A program made the position numbers and the translations under genes. Positions 1 to 11,300 of a stretch of 64,000 nt of DNA are shown piece by piece. The DNA comes from Adiantum capillus-veneris (taxonomy: Eukaryota; Streptophyta; Polypodiopsida; Polypodiales; Pteridaceae): positions 53,203,253 to 53,267,252 of the forward strand of contig CM043959.1 of assembly GCA_014529385.2 (NCBI GenBank), read 5' to 3'. The notes beneath the pieces were generated by a model. The model worked only from the letters and a program-made list of their open reading frames with translations. It was not told the DNA's origin and searched no databases. Numbering within the stretch: position 1 is the first letter of the stretch; every line of letters starts with the position of its first letter.

Positions 1-890
1 GAATGGGTCACACATTTCTAAGATTTAATTTGAAGGTTAGGACACTCACAACAATTGGAGGAAAAAACCTAGGTTTAGTATAATCCCACCTACAAATTTT
101 GAGATTTGCCTCTAATTTTTTTTAAAACTTTGTTTTTACCAGCACTCACTTATCACTTATTAGAGTGAGTTGTAATGAATTAGAAACATAAAATATACAA
201 CATCCCCATGCTCCAAAAAAACCATGGATACAAAAAGGCTAAAAACTTAACATCACAAATTTAAATTTTAAATTCAAGGTGAGAATATCTCCAAAGTTCA
301 AAGAACCTATATTAAAGTTTAGAGAAGCTATGGAGAAGATTAGTGCAATAGCCTTAAAATATAGTAAATTTGCCTATAAATTTTTTGGAAAAAACATAGT
401 ATACTTGATTGATTGAAAAGTTGTCGCTTTAGTGAAATCCCATCTACAAATTTTGAAATTTATCTCTAAATTTTAGATTTGAAGGTGAGAAAACCTACAA
501 AGTAAAGAAATTGAGTGTAATAGTCTGCAAATATAATAAAGTTGCCCCTAAAATGTTTCATATGTAAATTTTTTCAGTTTTTGGGAGAAAGTATTCTGCC
601 TCACCTGGATTAAGTGCAACCCCCCTTACAAATTTTTGAGACTTGCCTCAAAGTTTCAAATTTGTCTTTAAGCACTTGCAAAAACCTAAGCTTAGTGCAA
701 TCCCACCTATTACTTTTGAGATTCACCTTTGAATTCCGAGTCAACCCAAGGCAAGAGCAAGAAATCTAACATAAAGACCTTCAAAAATAACCAAGATTTG
801 CTTTTTTGCCTCTTGTCGTCCGCCTTTACTATTTGTTGAGGTCCACTCTTGCTTTGGGCTTGCACGCCTTCTACCTCGAGTTTGTCAGAT
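1..890. repeat. AT-rich dispersed repeat, no gene
   Basis: This stretch is AT-rich and repeats a loose phrase (CTACAAATTTTGA followed by TTTGCCTCTAAATTT-like text) several times, with about 100-200 bases between repeats. A similar phrase recurs near 33000-33170. No reading frame with recognisable protein content is visible. It is probably a decayed dispersed repeat or old transposon sequence. Confidence 0.5.
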
Positions 891-1012
891 CAAAATTTTC
901 CAATTACGTCAATTTTCGATTTTGTAGATGTTGATGTTGATTCCTGATTCTTGATTGTGGATTCTGTTGATCGTCGCTTTGTTGATTGTTGATTGTAAGA
1001 CCAATGCTTATT

Positions 1013-1512
<500 letters not shown>

Positions 1513-1516
<4 letters not shown>

Positions 1517-1799
1517 GAGCCAGCAGAGGATCACACCCGCATTTTTGCTCACACCCATCATTTTGTAACCATTGATTGTAATAAATGTCTTTTCGATATT
1601 TAATTTTGATTTGAGCCATTCATTAAGTAACGGGACTCAATTGAGTTTCCAGCTTGTAATCCCGACGTAATTTCACCTGCTGATGTAAATAATTAGAGAT
1701 GTTTTCACCTCCAAGGCTGAGGTATATAAGCCAAAGTTTTGTAACCTAAAGGAGATTCAATTATTAATCAAAGGGAGTTTTTGAGCGTCGTGACTGTGT

Positions 1800-1866
<67 letters not shown>

Positions 1867-2490
1867 TTATCTCCTTGCTACGCGAGCTACGGGACCGCCA
1901 TTGGAGAAGCGACACCACCATTGCGTTAGCAACGGTGAGAGCTACGCACAGATACCAAGAGTGCGCGCTATCGGCTTCTACGTGTGGTAAGTTCCTACGA
2001 GCTTCGGTGTGAGTTTTCTTCCAACTCGTGTGTCGGAATAGAGCGTGCAGCATATCTATAGAACCACAACGAGTAGAGCTACACATTCGTACCATCGGGG
2101 TCAAGTTTCGGTCACCTGTATTTTTCGGCCTGTCTTCATACGCGTTTACCGCACGGAGTGATTATAGGTTGATTTCGCAGTTCAAGTCTTCAGGGTGTTG
2201 TTCTTACCTAGTGTATAGACTTCCCCTTGAGTTTGAGATCGATTCGATGATTCTAGATCCTGTTTCGTATAGCATTCGTTCGTAGTACGGATTTCAGTCA
2301 CTTGCGTATTTTAGAACTTAGATTTGATTTCCTTAGTAGTGATTGTCATTAGAAGGTCGAGTAGGTGATTTGACACCCACCTAGTTGTTTCCATGCGCCT
2401 GCGGGTCAAGCTCCGTCCTCGTCTGACAAATTCTGTTGTTGGTTGAGTTCTCGCTATTTAGCTTCCGCTAGCGGCGTAACCGCCTTAACA
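1513..2490 (+). repeat. 5' LTR of the 17.1-kb element
   Basis: This 978-bp LTR starts TG and ends CA. It contains a TATA-like sequence at 1723-1728 and a (GA)n run at 1802-1864 just downstream of the expected transcription start. Comparison by eye with the 3' LTR shows two changes near 1590 and one near 2308, besides the GA length difference. A small frame at 2028-2285 is repeated in the other LTR and is treated as non-coding LTR sequence. Confidence 0.93.
1723..1728 (+). promoter_or_regulatory. Probable LTR TATA box
   Basis: GGTATATAAGCC lies about 210 bases into the 5' LTR and recurs in the 3' LTR at 17875-17880. Position and sequence fit a Pol II TATA box; transcription would start about 30 bases downstream, just before the GA tract. 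No expression evidence is available. Confidence 0.6.
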
Positions 2491-2492
2491 TT

Positions 2493-2510
2493 TGGCGCCG
2501 CTGCCGGGGA
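2493..2510 (+). other. Primer binding site, tRNA-Asp type
   Basis: TGGCGCCGCTGCCGGGGA begins two bases after the 5' LTR. It is complementary to the 3' end of plant tRNA-Asp with one difference (usual TGGCGCCGTTGCCGGGG). This priming choice is common in Athila/Tat-type plant Ty3/gypsy elements. Confidence 0.8.
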
Positions 2511-3031
2511 CGAGAGCCCTAAGTAGGTGACCTTTGACTAATCCTATGAGGTGAGTCGTATAAACTACTTTGTATACTTTAGTTAGAAAAGATCTAGGAG
2601 TGGTGGACTCCGAAGGTCTCTAGAGATACTAGGAAGTGGGGTATTCCTGGGTCTTCCGTGTTGACAGTATTTTTAGTTTAGCTTAGATTAGATTGTTTTT
2701 GATGGTGTTTAAGTGGTTGTTGACATAAAAAGCATTTGCTACTCCTTGTGTGGTAGTAAATCTCTTTATATTTTCAATTGCAAAAAATCCATTTTATGAT
2801 TAGAAGTAGCTTAGGTAGGGCCTGATTTGATCCTGATCTAGAGCTATCAATTGGTGTTCTATTTGCTTGATGTGTTTGATTGCATGTTAGATCACTGAAA
2901 AAAGTCGCTTTGGTAGTGAAATATGCAATAAACAAAGTTCAGAAAAATTTTCTGTGTAACTGATTGTTGCTGAGCACTTAAAAGAGCTATTGGAAGAGTT
3001 CTGTGCTGAAAAACTGGAAATCTGCAACTTT

Positions 3032-3055
3032 AGACATCATACGCGTATGATGTCT
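3032..3055. repeat. Leader palindrome copy 1
   Basis: The half-site GACATCATACG (3033-3043) is followed at once by its exact reverse complement (3044-3054), giving a perfect 22-base palindrome, extended by one pairing base on each side. The centre contains ACGCGT. Confidence 0.9.
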
Positions 3056-3316
3056 TAGGACCTAAACAGAGACTAAAATTGAAAATTTGACATTGCCAGA
3101 GTGTTTAGAAGGGGGGTTTTACCCTAAGATCAACTTAAAACAAGAACATTAACACTCAAAGAAACCCAAAAAGACAAGTCGGAGTCCAAGAAACGCAAAG
3201 AATAGGAAAGTTTGGATTCAGATCTTGTTTTTACATTCAAACCTGACAAAAACACTTGAAACTCAATTATAAACACTGGAGAAGGCTTAAAACCAAAAAT
3301 AGTCAAAATCAGTGAA

Positions 3317-3346
3317 AAAAGACATCATACGCGTATAATGTCTTTT
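3317..3346. repeat. Leader palindrome copy 2
   Basis: The same half-site GACATCATACG is followed by its complement with one change (CGTATAATGTC). Flanking A and T runs extend the pairing to about 30 bases. The preceding bases (GTCAAAATCAGTGAAAAAA) are shared with copy 4. Confidence 0.9.
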
Positions 3347-3442
3347 GGCACTTCCAATGCTTATTTTTGAAATCTGACCTGACAAGATTGTTACAAACAC
3401 TGTAGAAAGCATAAATATCAAGTTTGGACCCAAATTGATGAA

Positions 3443-3470
3443 AAAGACATCATACGCGTATGATGTCTTT
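3443..3470. repeat. Leader palindrome copy 3
   Basis: Perfect 22-base palindrome core at 3446-3467, extended by AAA on the left and TTT on the right to 28 bases. Confidence 0.9.
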
Positions 3471-3724
3471 GACCTAATTTTGGACATATTTTGATACTTT
3501 GCTAACACAGATCCATTGTAATAGCTGTCTAGAGGTTATATTTCAAGTTTCATCCCATTTTGATCACAATTGACCCAAAAAACAAGTCAAAAGCAGAAAA
3601 TTGCCAAGAAAAGCCTGAACTAGCCATAGCTTGCTCAAACAGAGTTCAAACTAAATTTTGTGAGTGAACAGAGCATAAAGGGGCCATTGAGAGTGAGCAT
3701 AACCAAAATGGTCAAAATCTGTGA

Positions 3725-3756
3725 AAAAAGACATCATACGCGTATAATGTCTTTTT
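3725..3756. repeat. Leader palindrome copy 4
   Basis: The core at 3730-3751 has the same one-base change as copy 2. It is extended by AAAAA and TTTTT to 32 bases and lies about 170 bases before the first gag ATG. Confidence 0.9.
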
Positions 3757-3920
3757 CAGCATAACTGCAACAAAATTCTCACTTGATGAAACAGAAGTTG
3801 TCCAACTGACAAGATTAAACAATTGACCAAGTATCAGTCAGTTTGGATCAATTCTGACCACAAAAACTTGGGGAAAACAAATTGCCGAGACGGAAAAGCT
3901 ACAGTCCTTTAGGGGAATTG

Positions 3921-5303
3921 ATGAATTTGAGATCGGGCAGGAATCTCCAGAATAATCAACCAAAACAAGGGGAACCAGCAAGTGTCATATCAACCGAGGG
4001 AAGTGTAAACCAAAGTTGGGTGCAACCATTAGAGCCGATCTTTGAAGGAAGTGTCTCTGATACTTCTTCGGAGAGATCTTACGAGATTTTCACTGAAAAC
4101 TTGGAACACTCGAAAAGGAACAACAGAGAAAATATGGCAGCAGGATCATCAAACCCTTCCTCCACAATGAAGCTACTGTTCATAAAATACCAGTACGACA
4201 ATGAGCAAGGTGCCAAGATCTACAAAGATGGAATGGACCGCTATTGTGTAAAGATAGAAGATAGACCTAGTGAGTTCAAGGACTTAGTGCCTGTGAGCTA
4301 TAGCGGAGATAGATATCTCGATGACGAGGGTACCATGTACTTGGTAGTCCTAAACCCTAACATTGTGGACAAGTGGGGATTGATGGGCACCAAAGCCAAA
4401 ATAGATGAAGAACTCGAGGAGAAAGCACCAATAATGAACTTCCCTAATGCGAGGTTAAGAAGAGAGAATGAAACTATAAGGATCAACACTGATAACATCT
4501 ATGTGGGGCTGTACAAATATAATAATGGGGAGCAAGATCTCTATTATAGATGTGAAGAACCCTACACCAGAGAGTTGACAGACCAAAAAAGACTGTATGT
4601 CTTTACCTACACAGAGGGATCGGAAGTGAAAATTGCCGCTTACGATAAGTATGGCAGGCAATACTCAACAATGGGCAAGAAAGAATTAGAAGGATATACA
4701 TACTTTGGGGGACCACTACATCAGTATTATGTTACTTCTAGCTCACATAGACCAGCACCAACAAATGGAGTGCAAAACTCAATGACAACAGGAGGACAAA
4801 GAACTCAGGTTGCTGACTCTTTCAGTCAACCTTGGGACTCGAAGCTCGGACCAATGGGATCATTACATTCCAGAGAGTCAATGGAGACGAATCGAGGTAG
4901 TGCAGTTCCAATCCCCACCTATACCACGCCAGGTCCAAGGTTTGAAGCGGAACCATCGCATTTACCTCCTAGTAGTAGATTCAGGGCGGGGGAACCGACA
5001 AGGGTAACCCATGAAGTCCATGATGCTAGAGAAAGCTTTAGCCGGGACACAGGAGCAATGAGATTGGTAGCAGATCATAGACGTGTGAGACCATCTCAAG
5101 TAGCCAAGTGTGTGCAAAAGAAGTATGGTGGTTCAGGAGATCCGTATGCACATGTGTCACTCTTTAAACAAGTCTTAAGAGCTGAGCAGATAACAGATTT
5201 CCATACACAATACGAGGGATTTGGTCTTACTCTAGAAGGTACCGCATTGACATGGTTTCAACCAATGAACATTGGGGATTCCATGACATTGACCATTTGC
5301 TAA
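3921..5303 (+). CDS. Retrotransposon gag, N-terminal frame
   Basis: This frame encodes about 460 residues of an element-specific N-terminal region followed by the first part of a retrotransposon gag domain near its end (the stretch with LTLEGTALTWFQ). The open frame runs back to 3858; the first ATG is at 3921, while a TTG at 3882 would give 13 more residues. The N-terminal 300 residues are not recognised. They are polar, with a KYQYDNEQG segment and a Ser/Pro-rich linker. The frame ends at a TAA inside the gag domain, and the rest of the domain continues in the overlapping frame that starts at 5252, one base back. The gag domain is therefore split over two frames, either by a mutation of one base or by ribosomal frameshifting. 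Confidence 0.8.
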   Translation: MNLRSGRNLQNNQPKQGEPASVISTEGSVNQSWVQPLEPIFEGSVSDTSSERSYEIFTENLEHSKRNNRENMAAGSSNPSSTMKLLFIKYQYDNEQGAKIYKDGMDRYCVKIEDRPSEFKDLVPVSYSGDRYLDDEGTMYLVVLNPNIVDKWGLMGTKAKIDEELEEKAPIMNFPNARLRRENETIRINTDNIYVGLYKYNNGEQDLYYRCEEPYTRELTDQKRLYVFTYTEGSEVKIAAYDKYGRQYSTMGKKELEGYTYFGGPLHQYYVTSSSHRPAPTNGVQNSMTTGGQRTQVADSFSQPWDSKLGPMGSLHSRESMETNRGSAVPIPTYTTPGPRFEAEPSHLPPSSRFRAGEPTRVTHEVHDARESFSRDTGAMRLVADHRRVRPSQVAKCVQKKYGGSGDPYAHVSLFKQVLRAEQITDFHTQYEGFGLTLEGTALTWFQPMNIGDSMTLTIC

Positions 5304-8300
5304 GAGAGTTTGCTGAGGAATTCTCAAAACGAGGGATTAAGCACAATACGGTCTCACAAATATATGCTTTTAAACAGAGAGAACACGAAAAAGTGAAGGA
5401 AGCTTCACTTCGCTTCAAACAATACATTGAGAGATGTCCAGTATGTGAACGACCACAAGATGACAGACTATCTGTTCTCTTTATTGAGGGACTGAGGAAC
5501 GACACTCTCAAGAAGGACTTGCACTTGAAAGCTTGTACAAGTTTCGAGCAAGTAACGAGAGAGGCATTGTACTTAGTGGATAACTGTACGGTTTATGGAG
5601 AGGTGTCAGCGGATACAGATTGTGCATCCAGTAGCTCCTCCTCCGTAGCGAGCGAGACTACCACTAAAAAGAATGTTCAAACAACAACCATGCCAAACGT
5701 AGAGCAAATGGTAGAAGATGCTCTAAAAAGGATGGCACCATACCAAAAACCATTGCCGAAACCCCTGAAATGGTGTGCGATTGAGCAAAAATGGACAAAT
5801 CATCCAACAGAGGAGTGTTATTACAACAAAGGGTATGTAAGGGAGCGCCAGTATGCACCTCCAGCTCAATTAGCACCACCTCAGATACATCCAGTACCTC
5901 GATACCCAATGGGAAATGTACCTGGACCTATGGGGATAGAAAGACAGCAACCGGTATTGGGACAACAAGCACCTTTACCAGGAGCAAGACCAGTGGGCAT
6001 TAGATATGCACCAACCTTAGAGAATCAGGAAGAACAAGCCTTAGTGCCTGTTCAAACCTATTATGAAGAATCGGGTGCACACATGTCTCCGACAATTTAT
6101 TACCCACCAGAAGAACCAAAACAACCAGAACCATGGGGCATGATGGGGAATGTTGGAATACCAAAAATTACAAGTGCTTCTGATGAAGAGAGATACAATT
6201 TGGACGCAAGAACCTTAATGTTCATAGCTCATGGAGGGTTAACAGGACAAAGACCATCCTATCCACAAAGGACGAATCAAATGGGACCAAGACCAGCACT
6301 AGGACCCTGTTACAAGTGTGGAGGTGACCATCTGATGAATGTTTGCCCACATACGGAAATCATTAGAATTAACGCTTATTGCACTGAGTGTGGGGTTACT
6401 CACTTCATTGAGGATTGTTCAAAGAATCCAAACAAAGTGCAAAAGACGACATTGAATATGTTAGAAACTATTCCTACCAGCAGTGGGTCTGAAAATGAAA
6501 CTCTGATACCAACGCAAGTTGTTACTAGAGCTCAAGCTAAGAAAACCACTAGAGAACCTGAGAATGGAAAGTTGGCGACTGAAGTGGTTAGTCAAGGACC
6601 GCGGAGTCAGAAAAACACATGGAAAGCTAGAAAAGCACGCATGAAGTTGAGAAAAGAACGTGAAGACGCTATTCTAGCTGAGGAACTAAAGCAAACTAAA
6701 GCTAGATTAGAAAAACTTGAAAGTCAAAACGGGAAACGAGAGATGAGCCCGGAAAGAACGAAACAAAAGAGTATCAAAGAAACAACGAGCTTAAGCTCAG
6801 GGGGATCAGTGCTAGTAGACAAGGTACACGAACCCTTGGACGCACTGATGAGAGCTTACGAAGCTAGGTTAAAGAACAACCAAACACAGGAACAGAGGTG
6901 GATGACATACCCAAACGCGGAATTGGAAAAGCAGAAACTTGAAATGTGCCAGAGAATGATCGAGACTGCACAAGCCTTATTAGAACCACCAAAAGAAACA
7001 ATGAATTGTGGGAAGGAAAACCCAATTCAGCAAGAGACTATCGTTTCACGGGTAGCTGAAAAGACTCCTAGTGCACAAAAGCCTGAAAATACACAAAAGG
7101 ATGACCGCATAGTATTGAACACAACCGATCAGGAGATAGAGAGTTTTCATCCAGTCATACAGAGGATTTACGGAAAAGATGAGGATTACAATGAATTTTG
7201 GAAACAAGTGAGAGAGGCAAACTTGGCAAACGAGCTAAGTTGCCAAGCTAATCAGACAAATTGGGAAAAGGACATCAAGAATCCTCCCATAGTGGAATTT
7301 GAGGCAGGATCTCAAGTGGACTTGGATCTGCAATCTTACTGGGGAGATGGGGGCTCTGTTAGAACAATGGAGAGCAAACCTCATTCACTGAAAACCTTAC
7401 CTTCATACTTAGGAGAGTATGAAGCAAAATCCGAGATTAGAGCACTTCCCTCACGAAAAATCTCATCAGAAAAAGTCATGGACTCGCAAGGATTGATAGA
7501 GATTTTGTCAACACCAGTGACATGCACTATCACTCTAGCTGAGCTTTTGAGGCTAAGACCACATATGTGGACCACTGTAGGAAAATGCTTGGAGAAATTC
7601 GGGATAAAAGATCCAACATCGAGATTGCAAGAGAGCATAGAGGAGCTGAGCAAGCCACAAAAGAACGCTAAGCCTGTACCCTTAAACAAGGTCGGAGAGT
7701 ATTGCGAAGGTGAAGAGGGGAATACAACCTTACCAGTTGAATTCCAAGGAGTGAAGACGATGGCAATACTAGACAGCGGAGCTGGGGTAGCCATTGCTAC
7801 AAAAGAAATCTGGAAAAAATGGGGGAAACCAGCAATAAGGAAGACTAGGTTGAAACTCCAATTAGCAGATGGACACATGGAGAAACCTATGGGGTTATTG
7901 GAGAAAGTTGTAGTGACTTCTTGCGGCATTGAATACGAACATACTTTCGCTATTGTCGATTTTGGCAAGGAGAATAACTATGATATCATACTGGGAAGAC
8001 CATTCATGAGACAGTTGAAAATGGTCCAAGATTGGGGCTACGATCACATATACTTGAGAAATATGGAAACCACTACACGTGTGAACCTGAAAGACCATAG
8101 CTACAAAGATGTGAACCGAACACCGGTAGAGGAGTTTGATTCAGCTACTTTGGCGGGATCCGAATTTCCAGCTTGGTTAGGTAAACCCAAGGAGTTATGG
8201 ATGTGTGGAGCTTCGAAATGTGGAAGTCTGAAACGAGAAGAATGTGTTTTAGAAAGGGCTATCGAAGACGAAACTTATGTAGGAGAACCCTTTCCAGAGG

Positions 8301-11300
8301 ATACGTTTGAACCATTAGAGTGGACACACATTCTAGCAACCCTAGATGTTTGTGAAATTTCGGATGGTCCCACAACGAAATTTTGCGACAAGGACGGGTA
8401 CGACGTGGTTCCGTATTTCATGTTGAGAACTGTGCTCAAAAAAGAAACAGAAAAGAACGATACACTGGAAAAGGAAGATGAAGAAGAGGTGTTTCACGAC
8501 ATTCCCGATCATCCAGAGTGGGGAAATGAAGCAGACAACGAGTCAATGGACAATTCAAGCGGAAACGAAGAAACTATAACGGATGTCCGATTTTATGATT
8601 TTCCGAACCAAACAAAACAACGCCAGAAACACTGTAGAGCAAAGAAAAAAACAAAAGGGGTTAGAACCAATCCGATGCCTAGAATAAGAGGAAAAAATCA
8701 ATTCCTAATGCTAGTAAAGGCTGAAGATTGTGTTAAGGATAAGATTTCTGAAAGAATGAGAGGCAGTGATCAAAAGAGCTTACGAAAAGACAAAAGAGGC
8801 TCAAGAAATCAAGTTCAAAAGAATGGAACGAAAACTGAAACAGAAAAATCGGAAAAGAACAAGCGCAACAGAGAATACACAGAGTCCAAGTTAGAACGTA
8901 GAAACAAGTACAGAGAGCTCAAGAAAACTCTGAAGGAAGTTTGGACGACGGAAATTGAGAGTGGAGAGGACAAAAACGCCAAAATCAAGGAAAACATGGA
9001 AGTTCCCTCTCACTATAGGAAATTCACAATAGAGGATAGGAAGGTGATATTAACCCCACCTATTCGAGAGAGGAAGGAGAACGAATCTTATGACGGACCG
9101 GAGGATGCAAAAAAAGTTGATTTAGCAGCTCCAGGTGAGCCACCTAGACCGGTCTACATAGCCACAGATTTGTCTCCAGGCGAGGAAGAGAGACTTTTAA
9201 GTCTTCTCAGAGAGTATAGGGATGTGTTTGCATGGTCTTATAAGGACTTAAAGGGAGTTGACCCATCGATATGCCAACACACAATCCCACTGAAACAAGA
9301 CGCAAAGCCTAGCAGACAGAGACCATACACATATAATGATACGTTTGCTAAGCGAATCAAAGAGGAGATAGATAAGCTAATGGAAGCTGAATTCATATAC
9401 GAGATTGAACACACTGATTGGGTATCTCCGATCGTGGTAGTACCTAAGAAGAACGGAAAACTCCGAGTGTGTGTCAACTTAAAGAAAGTGAATGCTGCAA
9501 CAATCAGGGACAATTATCCCCTGCCGATAACTGATCATGTTCTAGAGCGTGTATCAGGGAAAACAGCATACTCCTTTCTTGATGGTTTTTCAGGATATAA
9601 CCAGCTACCCATAGCATTGGAAGATCAACATAAAACAGATTTTGCAACGGAGTGGGGAATTTATGCTTATCGGGTTATGCCTTTTGGTCTAACCAATGCT
9701 CCCGCAACCTTCCAGAGGCTGATGACGCATGCTTTCAAAGAATACTTAAGGCTGTTTCTCGAAATATACATGGATGACTTATGTGTACATTCTCTACTGA
9801 GAGATGAGCATCTAGAACACCTAAGAAAAGTATTTGAGAAATGTAGGACATATCGCATTTGTCTCAATCCTGAGAAATGTGTGTTTATGGTCCGACAGGG
9901 CAGAATTCTGGGACATATTGTCTCACAAAACGGAATATCCACGGATTTAGAGAAGATAAAAGTTATAGTGGATATGCCTAGACCAACCAATGCGAAACAA
10001 GTACAGAGCTTTATGGGACATTGTGGATATTATAGACGATTCATTTACATGTACGCTATAATAGGCCAACCACTTTACAGGCTAATAGTGAACTTTGAAT
10101 GGACAGAGGAATGTGAGGAATCATTCAAGAAATTGAAAGAGGCACTCATTACCGCTCCAGTCTTGAAATCACCAGATTGGGAGAAGATATTCCATGTGCA
10201 CATAGATGCTTCGGCATATGCAATAGGATGCATTCTGGCTCAGCCAGAAGAAGGAAACATGGATTTTCCTATCTGTTACGCCAGTCGACAGCTCAACCAT
10301 GCAGAGAAGAATTACACCACAACAGAGCGAGAGGGATTAGGAATGATCTATGCTGTGAAGAAATTTCGGCATTATCTTCTAGCCAACAAGTTTGTGTTTT
10401 TTACGGATCACCAAGCCTTGCTCTACCTAGTGAATAAACCATGCAATACCGGGAGAATAGTGAGATGGTTCATTATCTTACTGGAATTCGACTTCACGGT
10501 AGTAGTAAAGAAAGGAAAAACACATCTTAGAGCTGACCATCTTTCGCGATTGACGAATGGAGAAAACCCTATAGGAGTAGATGACGACATGCCAGACGCG
10601 TACCTGTTCAACATAGAAATGATACCTAAGTGGTCTCAAAATGTCGTTGACCTATTAACCTATGGAGGAGAGTTCGATAGAAGAGAATACAACCTGAAAC
10701 GTATTGCTATTCAGCAATCCAAGAATCTTCAATTGATTGCAGGAAGGTTGTATCAATTGGGAAATGATCATGTTTTACGACTATGCATCAATCCGGAGGA
10801 ATATAATATATATCTGTGCGAAGCACATGTTCAGGAATGTGCATTTCATTGTTCAAGAAGGAACACATATAGGAATTTGTTACAATTGGGAGTCTATTGG
10901 CCAGGAATGAAAGAAAGCGTACATGAATATGTCACAGTATGTATTGTATGTTCATCAAAACCGCCGGTCGAGTATTCAACATTATATCAGATAATGATCG
11001 CTCCAGAATGGAGTCAGTATATTGTTGAATATCTCACAAATAGAACTTTCCCAGAAGGAACGTCAAAAGCTCGTCAGAAATCTGTAGAGACAGAAGCTAG
11101 AGATTACGCTTTAATAGGAGATCAACTCTATAAGAGAGGTAAAGACAACCAGCTTAGGATTTGCGCATCAGAGTCTGAGTATGTGATAATCCTGGAGCAA
11201 GCTCATGGAGGAGTAGGTGGAGGCCATTTCTCAGGTGATAAGACAGCAAAACTTGTCTTAGCCGCAGGAATATGGTGGCCAACATTACATATGGACGCTG

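Larger units (their letters stand above)
2511..3857 (+). other. Long untranslated leader with palindromes
   Basis: About 1.35 kb separate the primer site from the open part of the gag frame (an in-frame TGA sits at 3855-3857). The leader is AT-rich and holds four copies of a 22-base palindromic core, annotated separately. It also contains several short upstream ATGs. It is the expected place for packaging, dimerisation or translation-control signals, but which of these apply is unknown. Confidence 0.75.

Noticed and set aside
2028-2285. Small frame in the 5' LTR, repeated at 18140-18397
   Set aside because: It is conserved only because the two LTRs are near-identical; it has no protein motif and lies in the R/U5 part of the LTR.
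3032-3756. CRISPR-like array in the leader
   Set aside because: The four palindromes have irregular spacing, no unique spacers of equal length and no cas genes, and the context is a plant retrotransposon leader.
3882-3920. Gag start at TTG 3882
   Set aside because: Plant translation normally uses ATG; the first in-frame ATG is at 3921. A non-ATG start or entry from upstream cannot be excluded.
10640-11000. A second RNase H as in Tat-group elements
   Set aside because: The segment between RNase H and the integrase core shows His and Cys ligands of an HHCC module and no RNase H catalytic pattern.
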